Origin: Azorinus chamasolen | Lineage: Eukaryota; Mollusca; Bivalvia; Cardiida; Solecurtidae | Assembly (NCBI GenBank): GCA_963576725.1 | Contig: OY755236.1 | Span: 65,769,379-65,833,378 of the forward strand | Length of the DNA: 64,000 bases | Direction of reading: 5' to 3' | Part shown: positions 22,001 to 32,485 of the stretch, piece after piece | Layout: each line of letters starts with the position of its first letter | Numbering within the stretch: position 1 is the first letter of the stretch | Notes under the pieces: generated by a model | The model's input: the letters and a program-made list of their open reading frames with translations, nothing else | What the model was told of the DNA's origin: nothing | Database searches by the model: none | Translations under genes and position numbers: made by a program

Positions 22001-25000
22001 TCGACTGACGCAAAATCAATAGAGGCCATCTACAAGCCATGACCAACCTTCCTACTAAGTATGAAGACTGCACACCCAATAGTTGTCAAGTTATTGAGTG
22101 GACAAAGATGAAACGGACGGACAGACAGTATAAAAAAGAGCACTGCAACATGACTACTCTCATACGGAATTCATAATTCAGTCATTGAGCATGCAATAGT
22201 TGTAATTACTACTACACCTATAACACCAAGGGTGTTTCTTTCTTTGAAAATGAAACTATTTAGCTTTAACCCTTTACCTGAAAGGTATGCCTTTACAAAT
22301 AGAAAAGTCCTGTTGGAGCTTTTTGACTATGGTCTGCTTACATGACGCTGAATTTTCAAATGGACTATTCCAAAATTCCAGGTCAAGCTTATGGTCAGTA
22401 TTTAAGGATTTTTTGAATGAAAAGTGTAACATGACAAACAGTGCAGACCCTGATGAGAGGGGTTACACTACTTGCAAAGGACATTAGTGACTCGTGTGCC
22501 ACACTGTAAGGGTTACTATATATCTGGTTCTACAAATCTGCCATGACTAAACAATCCTATGTTCATATAACATTATAAAAATTCAGTTATATCAATTAAT
22601 TAACTGACAAATGTTCACTTAACATATTTCACAAATTGGTCTTCTACGTACAATGTATACACAATGAATACAATGTGCACATGTAGTGAATCAAAAAGAT
22701 ATAGTACTGATTATCTTAACTACAGAAAAAGTCATATGCAAAGCACAAACAGAATGCTATTGTAGCATGGTATTTTTTTTGACTGTTATTTTAGAACTTA
22801 CTCAATTCCAAGGTCTACCTCTGGAATACCAGACAGCATTTGATTGGACAACATGTCCTCTGAACGCTTTGCTTTGGAACCTGCTGATTTCAAATGTTCT
22901 GGTAGCTCATAGAGTTGGTCAGAAGAAGAGTCTTTCCTGTAAAACATGCACACATATTTTATTTCTATTACATCAATTATAATGTTCCTTTTATTAACAA
23001 TTTGGTCTTTTGCAATTACCGGGACAATAAACCTCTAAACTGGACGTAAAATATAGTATAAATATCCACCTTGGAGACAAGTGGCAGCTTAATACAGGGT
23101 GAAAGTAATGAAGAAAGCTTTCTGCATGACTTTTGACCTTCATTAAGCAGCCAGCTGCCTAAAAGTATCTAAATTTTTCTCCACTTGAATTCTGGTTTAG
23201 AGAAGTTTTACTGTACATGAATATAAAAGAGTTTTCACTATCAGTGAACATCTTCCTACCATTAGGAACATGAGTTCAACTCTTACTACACTTGCTACTC
23301 TATTGTTCCTTTCAATGAACTGTATGTGTATTGAAATTCCACCTTTTTATGCATTTGTCTGATCTGGGTCTGCTTTTTTGTGCTTATGTTACAAATCTGA
23401 TTTTCTGTTGTTTGTCATGGCAACAATAAATTTCCTTCCATAATATTATTAACAAAAGAATTAAATGATAATAGGTGGAGTCTTATTCGAATATTTATCA
23501 AGTGAAGGATTGAAAAATTGAACATGCATGCATCCAGTAAAATTGCTCCTACTTCTGAATAGCTTTCCCTTCATCTGTTTTTATTCCTTTCCTCCTCCTT
23601 AATTCCTCTTCGACAAACTTCTGCCTGTAAATGAAAACAAGAGTGCCAAAATGTCACAATATATGCCCGTCAAATGTCTGGAAGTTGAAAGGCCATTACT
23701 CCATATCAGGTGGCATAAAGTAAAGGGAGATAATTGTGGAGTGTCAAGGGCAATCTTCCTACATGTATTTATCAAACTTGACTGAGACATTATGGTAAGG
23801 GGAGATAATTCTTGAGTGTCAGAGAAAATCTTGCAGTCTATCAAACTTGACTGAGATATTATGGTAATATTCATGTTGATCAAATTTGAAAAGGATTGGA
23901 TTACATTTGCTTGAGTTAGAGAGCAGACAAGCAAAAATTCACGGAAATTCACAGAAATTCATAAAGTAACGGGAGATAATTCTGGAGTATCTGGGGCAAT
24001 CTTGCTGGTTATTGAACATGACTGAGACATTATGATAATTTACTTGCTGACAACATTTGAAAAGGATTGGATAACTTTTGTTTGAGTTAGAGAGTGGACA
24101 AGCAAACATTCATGGAAATTCATAAAGTAATAGGAGATCATTCTGGAGTGTCTGGGGTAATCTTGCTAGTTATCGAACTTGACCAAGATATTATGGTCAT
24201 ATACATGCTGACAAAATTTGAAAAGGATTGGATTGCATTTGTTTGAGTTAGAGAGCGGACAAGGAAAAGTTCACGGACGGACAGATGGACAGCGCCACGA
24301 CATACGGGCGTATAAAAATACATATATAGTTGAATTCCTGAATAGCAACAGTGCGACATAATTTTAGAATACACTTGGATAGTAAAGAAAAATTATCTTT
24401 GCCATACAGAGCATGTTGATCTTCTATACCATAATATCAAGTTGACTAACAATCCCCACATTAATCTGCTCTTCATTGGGTCAAATATATACATGTACCA
24501 CTGGGACCACTCTTAAGAAAGATCATAAGACTGAAAGTTCTGACATACAACAATTGCAACTATCAATTGTGATCAAATCTTACAATATATCATATCCTGA
24601 TAATTTGTCATATGAGGCAATCCTAAATTGTTGCATGATAGAATGTGAAATAATTCAAGTAGTACTGAATATTGTAAAGTAAGTTTTACAATAACATTAG
24701 TTAAGTTTTACAATAACCAGGGGTGTGATTACTGAAACTATTGAGGGGAGGAAAATGCCCTACCCCACTTACATGATATTCCCAAACCATCAGATCTGAG
24801 CTGATCTCACTGAATGTGCCAACTTTTGTAATTTGGATCTCAAGCTCAAAGGGAGGAAATCCTCTGAAAGGAGGAAAAATCACACCCCTGAATAACATTA
24901 GTTAAGTTTTACAATAACATTAGTTAAGTTTTACAATAACATTAGTTACATGATGTTTCGTCCAACAGGACCATTGGACCCTTGTGTTACCGTTATTTTG

Positions 25001-28000
25001 AGCGTACCCAGTATAATTGTTTCAATGTAAAATGGTAAATATTAAAAAATGCCACTACAGTAAGCTTTTGTCAAACTATGATCTGATCCATGATATCCAT
25101 TCACACAATGGCACAGAGCTGTAGATATGGAGTAGCTAGGGAATCTATATTCCATTGAGTACCAATACAATAGAGTCTGGCAGAGATAAACGAGATTTAG
25201 GCCCTGTGGTTATAAAATGGTAGTGCTTGACTCTACATTCATTCTCATGCATGTTTTGGTCAGACACTTGAGAATGAACTCAGACACTCAGGTCTTTTAT
25301 ATGTTCAGAGCCAGTCCTCCTCTTAGTAATATCTACCTACAAGTGATGTCACAAACATTCAATTTGGTATGAAGAAGTAAAACACTAAGTATAACCACAA
25401 TCTCTTACATTTCTGCATCTTCATCTCTTTTATTCGTTTCTGCTGCAAATGTTGTCCCTATTGCATCTTTCTCCTCTTCTGTTAAAACTGTATGTCTGAA
25501 AAACACAAATATTTTTATCAGTCTCTGCAAATTTGTCAGGAGACACTCTTATCAATTTATTATTTTTTACCCTTTAAATGTAATTTTTGTCTACAAATAT
25601 TGTTGTCTGCTGCAATTCTCAGTTAATTTTTCATCCATGTCCCCTTAGATATACAGTCAGAGTATGAAACACATTGAATATTGATGAAACCCAAGTTTAA
25701 CCCTTTGCTTGCTGAATTTTAAAATACATTTCTCCTTCTTCACCCATGCCCTGTTGTATAATTACATATATCTCCACTGTGTACAAGTATTTCGCTGTGC
25801 AATCACTGCTGTGGAGTGCACTGGTTGCACAATCAATTTGTAAATAGTGCAGACCCTGATGAGACAGCTCCTGCAGGAGCTGTCTCATCTGGGTCTTCAC
25901 TATTTACAGGTAGGTATATTGACACGAATAGCAAGCGAAGGGTTAAACAGCATCTCATCTGATGAAGATACCTTTTGACACCTTCTTAAACAGAATAGAC
26001 CCGGATCAGACAGCTACAGTAAGAACCTTTGCATCGGGGTCTGCTATGTTTGTTTAATATAATACAGATAAGATTTTATAGTTTCTTCCATGACCAGATT
26101 TCCCTTGCGCATAATGCTATTATAATATAATGTTGTTCATTTGTGAAACAATTCCGAGTAATGGTGTAGGAGTAGATTTACAAACTATCAAAAAGGATTG
26201 CTGATGTAATACTTTCATTTACATGCCACTGTAAATCAAGGTTGACTATCTGTGAATGTTTGAAACAAGTCCGATCAAAGGAGGAGTGTGACCCACTAGA
26301 TTTTTGATGGATGACAAATGCCACACTATATGCCAGTCATATACTATGTGGGAGCTTGAAAAAATCATAACCAACTTACTTGGCTTTGAGAGCTTTCATA
26401 TCAACATAGCCTCCGGTCTTCATCTTAAATGGATCGTGCTACAAAGACCAAGAAAAAAGTTATAATCAATAACATTTATGTTTATCTTCTACTTATTTTG
26501 TGTGTAGAATGCCTGCTTTATACTATATTTTAAGAGAACATTATACCATTAGTGGCTATGCTTTTTTACCCAACAATACTGACACCATTAATATGTCCTA
26601 CAATGCATTTGCAAACAGAGTAGACTCAGATCAGATGGCTCCTCTGATCAGAGTCTTCTGTGTTTGCCTATGGAATAATATAGATCTGATTCATGAGTGA
26701 GTGAGGTTTTTTTATGGCACTCACTGCAACACTATACAAGTTATATCATATGGCACAGAGACAGGAGAAACGTGGCTGGATCCAAATCTCATTTACATCG
26801 AGATAAAATATGGATATGGATCCAGAAACGTAACACCTGCTGGAGTAAAGGGTTAATAGGCTTATATCTGCAGAAGTTCCACTTAGATATGAAAGCTAGC
26901 TAAAATTATATAATTATGAATATTTTTAAAAAAAATCATCTGAAGTAGCATGATATATCCATGCCATTGTCTTCATTATATATATTTTTCATTTTATAAT
27001 CCTGTCCTTTAGCTGTGTTATAATTACATGTAAATAACATATCCATCATTAATCAATCATTAATAAACTTAAATGACTTGATCATCTTTGAAACTTCATA
27101 AACATATGTACATACATGTATTGAGATTTCTAAGAAGTTCAGACATTTTGAACTTGTGAGGTTCTAGACCCATAGTTTAGGTAAGAAATGTGAATGTTTG
27201 TTATAATGTATAACTATTTTAAATATTCATTTTATCTTCCATTTTTGTAGTAAATGTGTATGTTAATTTATTAAATATTTGTCTAACATGAATATCAAGT
27301 ACAATTTCTGTATAAGTGTATAATTATTTATGTTACCAGTTTGACAACAATATAATAGTGTTACTGATAATTTATAATTATGTATAGCTTCTGCAAAGTG
27401 ATGTTGCTTGACTTATAATATGTTCATCCATTCATTGCAGAGCCTTATATTATCCCTTATCCAAATAAATTGGGAAAACGAACTCGAATTGTGGTCGGTT
27501 GTCATCTAAACCCCCACAATACAACAATACTATAATACATACACTATCAACATCCTCCGTTTGTGCTATCTTCTTTCCAAGTGCAAGTCCAACTGAACTG
27601 ACACCCTTTGGCTTTTCTCTTAGTTTCTGCAGCTCTTTAATATCGCCCAGTTTAGTCCTAAAATTAAAATAATAATCAAAATTTACGAAAATTCCTATTT
27701 ATAAATGACATTTCATGAACAATCCCAAAATGAGTTCTTTCAGAAAAGTAAAACGGTATGTACTCTTAACTTTCTAACAGATTGAATCACTGAGTGTAAA
27801 AAAACACACCACATTTGTATTCAAATTATCAAGTGTAATGCTTGATCTCTGGCTTTTTTTTTTAAACTAAACGATACTGAACTTGATTTGTCTAATTTTG
27901 TCACTGTCTTATATATTAACTAGGAGTAGGAGTGAGCCGAAGACATAATTGTCCCCACTGCTGCATTTGTCACAAACTTGTCATACAGAAAGCCTTAATT

Positions 28001-31000
28001 TTGATTAAGTCAAGGGCTTTAGCTCTGGAGTTAGTGGTTCAATATAAAAAAAACAACAACAGGTGCACCAACTCTCATTCAATAAATATTTGTATGCAAT
28101 TTAATGACACTTGTAATCTTATAAGCAGAAGAGAAGTGTGTGCCACAATATTTTCAGGATGAAACTATCTTTGTATGGGAGTGGGATATATGCATAAGTC
28201 CATGGTATAGTATTGGCAAACAAGTGTAGAACTGACAAATAACTCATGTCAGAGAATAACCTTTGTGCTGATGACCATAATTAATTCTAGTCACACCTGC
28301 AACACAGATATCAGGAACAGATAAGTCAGAACATTATGATCAATAAGTAGTATACTCAGGATAGTGTTTGCAAAGAACTAATGTTTTCAATTCCGACATA
28401 GATCTTTGAAATTATTGTGTCGAACTTCTGTATTATACACAATTTTTTACATATGGATTTTAATCAGATTACATCAAAAGGGGTGACGGTCGTTTCGTCA
28501 AACTGCCAGTTCGTCAAAAAGGTTATACAGTACAAAAGGGGTTGTCGTTTCGTCAAAAAGGACTATATAGCAAATTGATTTATATATCCCCTTTTTGACG
28601 AACTGGCAGTTTGGCGAAATGACCTATATGATTAGATCTATTAACCTTAGTTTGGATCTAGATAAGATCTGGATCAGAACTGTATGCTTTGTGGTGATTA
28701 ATTAACTCAGAAATAGTGAAGAATGCGACAGTACCGTATACTTTATGCACGCTACGGGTCAATTCGTGATTACTGTTTCAAATAGTTTGGGTCTATATGA
28801 GATCTGGATCAGAATTGAATGCTTTTAGTGATTAATTAACTCAGAATTAATTAATTTATGAAGAATGCGACAGAACCGTATACTTTATGCACGCTACGGG
28901 CGAATTCGTGATTACTGTTTCAAATAGTTAGATCCAGATGCAAAGAGTTTTGATCCAGATAAGATCTGCATGAACTGTTTGACATTCCGTGCTATCTTAT
29001 GACAATTTACACAAATTTTGCCGAGGACAATTACATAGGAAACTGAAGGCTAATACATTTTTGAAGTGTGATTATACATGCAGAAGATGGCATTTGTCAG
29101 TTTTCTGCATAATCCGAAAAGGGCACATTAAAGTGATCACGCACCAGTTTCACTAGCGGTGCTGATTGATAAGGAAGGGGGATTAACATTAATTACACAA
29201 TAAAGTGTTGATAAAAGTTTGTGCCGCCGAACCCGTGTCGCTAATTGGTTTGTAGGTGTGAAAAAGCAATTAGACTAACACGTGCAATTTTTGCACACTT
29301 ATAGAGTAATTAATATTTGTTTTTTGCTTTACATATATTACTTGATAAAACTTTTAAACATTTTAATCAACAAATCGGTATCAAGATTCATCTTCATAAT
29401 TTGTATATTACAAATTTTAAGTGCTGTCCTGTCATTTCCAAACTCGATAGTTCCGCATACGCAAAAAATCTGTTTGTTGTTCGAGAATTACTCACAGCCC
29501 CATATAATTCGGGGATCAGTTAATTTTTCTGGTTTCTTAATTCACCAAAATAACATATACATTTAACAGATTTATTGAAATACTATTCATATATATCAGG
29601 TAATATATCCTTTTTGACCAAACGTCTTTCGTCAAAACTATATATCGCCTTTTTGACGAACTGGCATTTTGACGAAAAGACCGTAATTCCATCAAAAGAA
29701 CAATACTGAAGTAAAATACGTCCATTTCGTACATGGATATTAAATATCCATGTACGAAATGGTCGTATTGTACTTCTATATAATTAAACTAACATTTGTA
29801 ATATGAGAAGTTATTTATGTTTTTAATTATATTTTCTTATTTGCTGAAATTATCTACATCTACTGGGATACTCCCAAAAATCATTTTCTGATTATAACTG
29901 GGAGGTTATATCATATCCTGCTCCTTAAGTGGACAATAAATTCTCCCAACTAGTGCAATACCAGCAGAAAAGTCAATTCACTCTGTGACAAATTGATCTC
30001 ATTTTGTATGCATGTTCTGTATCGATTGTGGGGTCCGTCGATTGTGTCATATTTATATAATGGTCCCGGGTCGTTTCGGACCCAATCCGTTTCGGCCTTG
30101 GTTGTTTCGGCCTTGGTCGTTTCGGCCACATTTGGGACCGAAACGACCAAGGGATACGTGGGATATATCAGCAATAGACATCAAATTTTATTTAAAACAA
30201 AATGTGTTTACTGTTTAAGAAAATTAACCATTAACAAGAGACAAGAAATAAAGAAAGCAAAGAGATATCCAGTCAGATTGGACAGTTCCCTATGTTTAAA
30301 ATCCTATATAGTGCTATTGCACTTAGTTGTTCCTCAACCCAATAAGAATAAAATGTTTAATATTTGCTGGAAAAAAATGCTGAAAATATTGATAATTGTG
30401 TAAATTTGTAATTAAATTAATGTTTTTTGTAAACTCTTATTGAATGAGTTTATTGAATCCATGAAATAGACAATGATAATGTTAATTATCAAACAACCAG
30501 AATCAATTGCAATGTTGTTTGAGTTATATAGTACCGGTAATAACAAATTAAGTGTTAATTAATGGTAGTATACTTGTTTGCGCTTATCTCATCAATAAGG
30601 TGTTTATAGCCGCGATAGTTTGTAGTAATTATTCCATTGGTTATTTCTTAAATCATGTATCACCCAATAACAGCATGTATGATCGGATTAATTTTAAATA
30701 TGGATGCACATTCTAAATATTATGCTAATTTAAGTAGTATTTTCAAGAGAATTATTGTCGTCTGATCTGGGTCTACTCTGTTTCCAATTTAATTTCCTGA
30801 AAAGGTGTTTATATGAGGGGAATAGTTAAAAAAGTTCCACACAAGTTTCACAAGTTCCATTTATAAATATCTTTGAATGCAAATTTTATAATGTGGCCGA
30901 AACGACCAATGCCGAAACTACCAGGGCCTAAACGGATTGGGTCCGAAACGACTAAGGACCGAAACGGATTGGGTCCGAAACGACCCGACACCTATATATA

Positions 31001-31366
31001 ATAGTATTTAATCTCATATTATGTGATATTCTCTTAATAGCTGATGTATTCTTGTTTTACTGCTTACATAATGTTGTTAGTCGGTTAAAAAGCTTTGCAG
31101 CTTATGTTTATTGTTATATGTCTTGCCGACTCAAAATAAAATTTATTTGATTTGATTTGAAAACTGTCTCCAAAATGTCGCGAAATAACATGTCAAATGG
31201 TTATTTCATAGAATAAGGAAAGTATATTTCATTTATTTTCTATCAGTTCAATCTGTTATAAGAAAAATTACTCAATATCTTCATCGTGTTCTGAATCTGG
31301 ATCACTGTCAGAAGAATGACGTCGTTTTCGAAAATTCTTCTGTTTTCCTTTCTTGAAAGTGGCCAT
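18223..31366 (-). CDS. C9orf78: C9orf78/TLS1 (Hep59 family) spliceosome-associated protein, nine exons, complete
   Basis: Exons, 5' to 3' on the minus strand: 31366-31272, 27657-27543, 26438-26380, 25495-25409, 23624-23553, 22936-22802, 20718-20585, 19327-19235, 18308-18223. All junctions are GT-AG with matching phases, and the coding length is 876 nt (291 residues plus TGA), close to the human protein. The start is MATFKKGKQKNFRKRRHSSD, a basic then Ser/Asp-rich N-terminus. Family blocks visible by eye are DPFKMKTGGYVDMKALK, FAAETNKRDEDAEM, EDMLSNQMLSGIPEVDLGI, FVPTNMAVNFVQHNR and the C-terminal KATDNYHFDRFK. The family protein is nuclear, binds the BRR2 helicase in the human spliceosome, and in fission yeast (Tls1) affects splicing and telomeric silencing. 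An out-of-frame ATG lies 13 nt upstream of the chosen start and could dampen translation. Introns hold tandem arrays, MITEs and two foldback elements. Confidence 0.93.
18429..18643. mobile_element. TTAA-type MITE, family B, in the last C9orf78 intron
   Basis: TTAACCCATTCCCTGATAAG to GAGGGAATGGGTTAA, with the GCATTTGCTCCATGGGAGCA centre. Confidence 0.8.
18988..19022. repeat. G homopolymer, 35 nt
   Basis: A GTGTGTGTGTAT run is followed by 35 G. It lies in an intron of C9orf78; the exact length is unreliable in most sequencing methods. Confidence 0.8.
19390..19630. mobile_element. TTAA-type MITE family A, left end worn
   Basis: CTGATCAGGGTCTGCTCTGT and ATTCATGGAGTAATGTGTTAA mark the right part. 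It lies in an intron of C9orf78, just beyond the exon at 19235-19327. Confidence 0.5.
19640..19990. repeat. Two units of a dispersed repeat
   Basis: GAGTTATGGCCCTTGGC...AAGTGTGTGAAG and GAGTTGTTGCCCTTGATC...AAGTGTGTGAAG are two diverged copies about 245 bp apart, in a C9orf78 intron. Confidence 0.55.
20237..20527. mobile_element. TTAA-type MITE family A with a second family A copy nested at 20279-20471
   Basis: The outer copy starts TTAACCCACTACCTGATAG and resumes with GGGTCTGCTCTGTTTGC. The inner copy runs TTAACCCTTTACTCCC to GGAAAGGGTTAA. The outer copy is interrupted at a TTAA. Confidence 0.6.
20765..21055. mobile_element. Family B right half, then a family A fragment
   Basis: CACAATGGTTTAAAAACTA to GAGGGAATGTGTTAA is a 5'-truncated family B copy. 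It is followed by GCAAACAGAACAGAACTCTG and CTGGGTCTATTCTGTC of family A. Both lie in a C9orf78 intron. Confidence 0.55.
21185..21580. repeat. Dispersed bivalve-type repeat
   Basis: Text such as GTAATTCTGGTAAAAATGG and ATCTTCACATCATGG matches the unit at 17600-17946. It is intronic and non-coding. Confidence 0.4.
21640..22135. repeat. Tandem array, same family as 10760-11458
   Basis: Three to four units with AAGTATGAAGACAGCACACC, CAAGTTATTGAG and AATCAATAGGGGTCAT. It ends in ACGGACGGACAGACAG, and lies within a C9orf78 intron. Confidence 0.75.
22266..22515. mobile_element. TTAA-type MITE family A with a family C copy inside
   Basis: Starts TTAACCCTTTACCTGAAAG. A family C copy (GACGCTGAATTTTCAAATGG to CACTGTAAGGGTTAC) interrupts it, and family A text resumes after 22515. 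It lies in a C9orf78 intron, 287 bp from the exon at 22802. Confidence 0.5.
23025..23215. mobile_element. TA-type MITE
   Basis: AATAAACCTCTAAACTGGAC at the left and GAGAAGTTTTACTGTA at the right, with the inner GTGGCAGCTTAATACAGGG facing CATTAAGCAGCCAGCTG. Confidence 0.65.
23635..24310. repeat. Tandem array, about 170-bp unit
   Basis: About four units with GGAGATAATTCTGGAGT, AACTTGACTGAGA, TTTGAAAAGGATTGGAT and GAGTTAGAGAGCGGACAAG. It ends GACAGCGCCACGACATACGG, and starts 11 bp past the C9orf78 exon at 23553-23624, whose acceptor is at 23625-23626. Confidence 0.75.
24681..24955. repeat. 22-bp tandem repeat hosting a small transposon
   Basis: Units of TTAGTTAAGTTTTACAATAA occur on both sides of the element at 24718-24890. 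Confidence 0.7.
24718..24890. mobile_element. 173-bp inverted-repeat element with 6-bp target duplication
   Basis: CAGGGGTGTGATT at the left and AATCACACCCCTG at the right. AATAAC directly precedes (24712-24717) and follows (24891-24896). Terminal CAGGGGTG is hAT-like, although hAT elements usually duplicate 8 bp. Confidence 0.7.
25697..25946. mobile_element. TTAA-type MITE, family C, complete
   Basis: TTAACCCTTTGCTTGCTG to GCAAGCGAAGGGTTAA, 250 bp. Its flanks differ from family A, but its core (GTGCAGACCCTGATGAGACA facing TGTCTCATCTGGGTCTTCAC) is the shared hairpin. Confidence 0.8.
25985..26120. mobile_element. TTAA-type MITE family A fragment
   Basis: AACAGAATAGACCCGGATCAG and GGGTCTGCTATGTTTG, then TTTCTTCCATGACC. 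Ends are eroded. Confidence 0.45.
26585..26850. repeat. Family A fragment followed by a GAGTGAGTGAG repeat
   Basis: GCAAACAGAGTAGACTCAG with GAGTCTTCTGTGTTTGCC, then from 26695 the GAGTGAGTGAGG module that also opens the window. Confidence 0.45.
26850..27540. other. AT-rich intron, nothing recognised
   Basis: Part of the C9orf78 intron between exons 26438 and 27543. No transposon ends, array or extra exon was found. Confidence 0.4.
28488..29682. mobile_element. Foldback/TIR element with GTTTCGTCAAA repeats
   Basis: GGTCGTTTCGTCAAACTGCC at the left and GGCATTTTGACGAAAAGACC at the right form an inverted repeat of about 37 bp. An internal copy of the same end lies at 28585-28621. Inside are two direct copies of a 140-bp unit (28660-28795 and 28803-28935, with GCGACAG, CGTATACTTTATGCACGCT). 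There is no transposase. It sits in intron 1 of C9orf78. Confidence 0.7.
29722..29762. repeat. Perfect 41-nt inverted repeat
   Basis: CCATTTCGTACATGGATATT, one A, then its exact complement. It would form a 20-bp hairpin and lies 40 bp beyond the foldback element. Confidence 0.85.
30062..30992. mobile_element. Foldback/TIR element with GTTTCGG repeats
   Basis: GGGTCGTTTCGGACCCAATC at the left mirrors GATTGGGTCCGAAACGACCC at the right, and further GTCGTTTCGGCC words repeat in both ends. A family A MITE fragment (GTCTACTCTGTTT) is inside at about 30757-30830. AT-rich TATATAAT-like sequence lies at each border. No transposase. It is also in intron 1 of C9orf78. Confidence 0.7.
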
Positions 31367-31939
31367 CTTTGATTTGCATGGTCAGGAATAAAACGTTGTC
31401 TTCTTCGACTATCATAGCATACGTTCCGCCATTCCAACAGCAGCAATAATACAATTCGTGAATTGTCACGGTTTTAAACTGGCACTTTCGGTGCGTTTTA
31501 TCTTACAAGTACTTTTGAATAATATAATTTCAAAGATACAAAGAAATATAAGTTCAAGGATACAAGAAGCACTCTACATAAATGATGTTATCTAATATAT
31601 CTAGAAGCGTGGCTGTAAAAGCGGTACTTATCGATTTGATTGTATACAACGGAGTTACTTCACATAAAAACACACAAAGACACTACTTATAAATATACCA
31701 GATTTATTAAGAATATAATTGGATTTAATCATGGCGTTTACGTTACTGTCAGCCATGTCGAGGTTTTAGTGCGAATTGTTGACTTAACTGCATTTAACAT
31801 TTCTTCACTAGTTCCGACTATCAATTATTGGGAATTAGTGGAAGGTGACTGCCAGTTTAATGTAGATAAAAATAAAATCAGCGACTGAGAGCATATTAGG
31901 CGTATGAGACAACAGATAGACCTACCATTTCGATTCTCT

Positions 31940-32111
31940 ACTCCATGAATATTCATGGAAATTTCCACTAATTATAAATATTCATTACTTTATATTGTTA
32001 TATAAAACAAGAGAATCAATAACTAAATAGTATAGATACTCTTTAGGAACCATATGGGTCTAATCTATTTGCAAATGTGTCAAAGGGCATATCTGTGGAG
32101 TAAAGAGTTAA
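31940..32111. mobile_element. TTAA-type MITE family A, left end worn
   Basis: CCATGAATATTCATGG, then GGGTCTAATCTATTTGCAAA and GTGGAGTAAAGAGTTAA. It lies 570 bp upstream of the C9orf78 start, in its likely promoter-distal region. Confidence 0.5.
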
Positions 32112-32485
32112 CGATAGTTCAGTTAATGTATCATTTCATTCATTAATTTAATTGTCAACACAATCATTTTACTTGGACAATTACTTCAAAATCTCCAAAG
32201 CCAGCTGTTCATCACATTGACCGTGATTTGAGTAAAATCAGTTTGGGTTTTAACTGTACCATGCAGCTCAACAAAATTTCCTTTAAAAAAATAATTTAAG
32301 ACTAATCTGACATACCAATTGAGATGACTGAGAAACCTTCAATTATGCTGAGGGTTCTGCACAGAGCAAATGCCAGTGCATTCATTTCCTGCATTCAACG
32401 GGTTAAATCATATTCCTACATATCAATTTCAATCAACATAATTAATTTCTTTTTTACCATATACAGTAAAACCTCTCTAAACAGA

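Noticed and set aside
23599..23952. 117-codon minus-strand open frame
   Set aside because: It follows the 170-bp tandem array. The real coding piece here is the C9orf78 exon 23553-23624 in another frame.
29993..30403. 136-codon plus-strand open frame
   Set aside because: The VVSALVVSA stretch comes from the repeated GTTTCGGCCTTGG words at the end of the foldback element.
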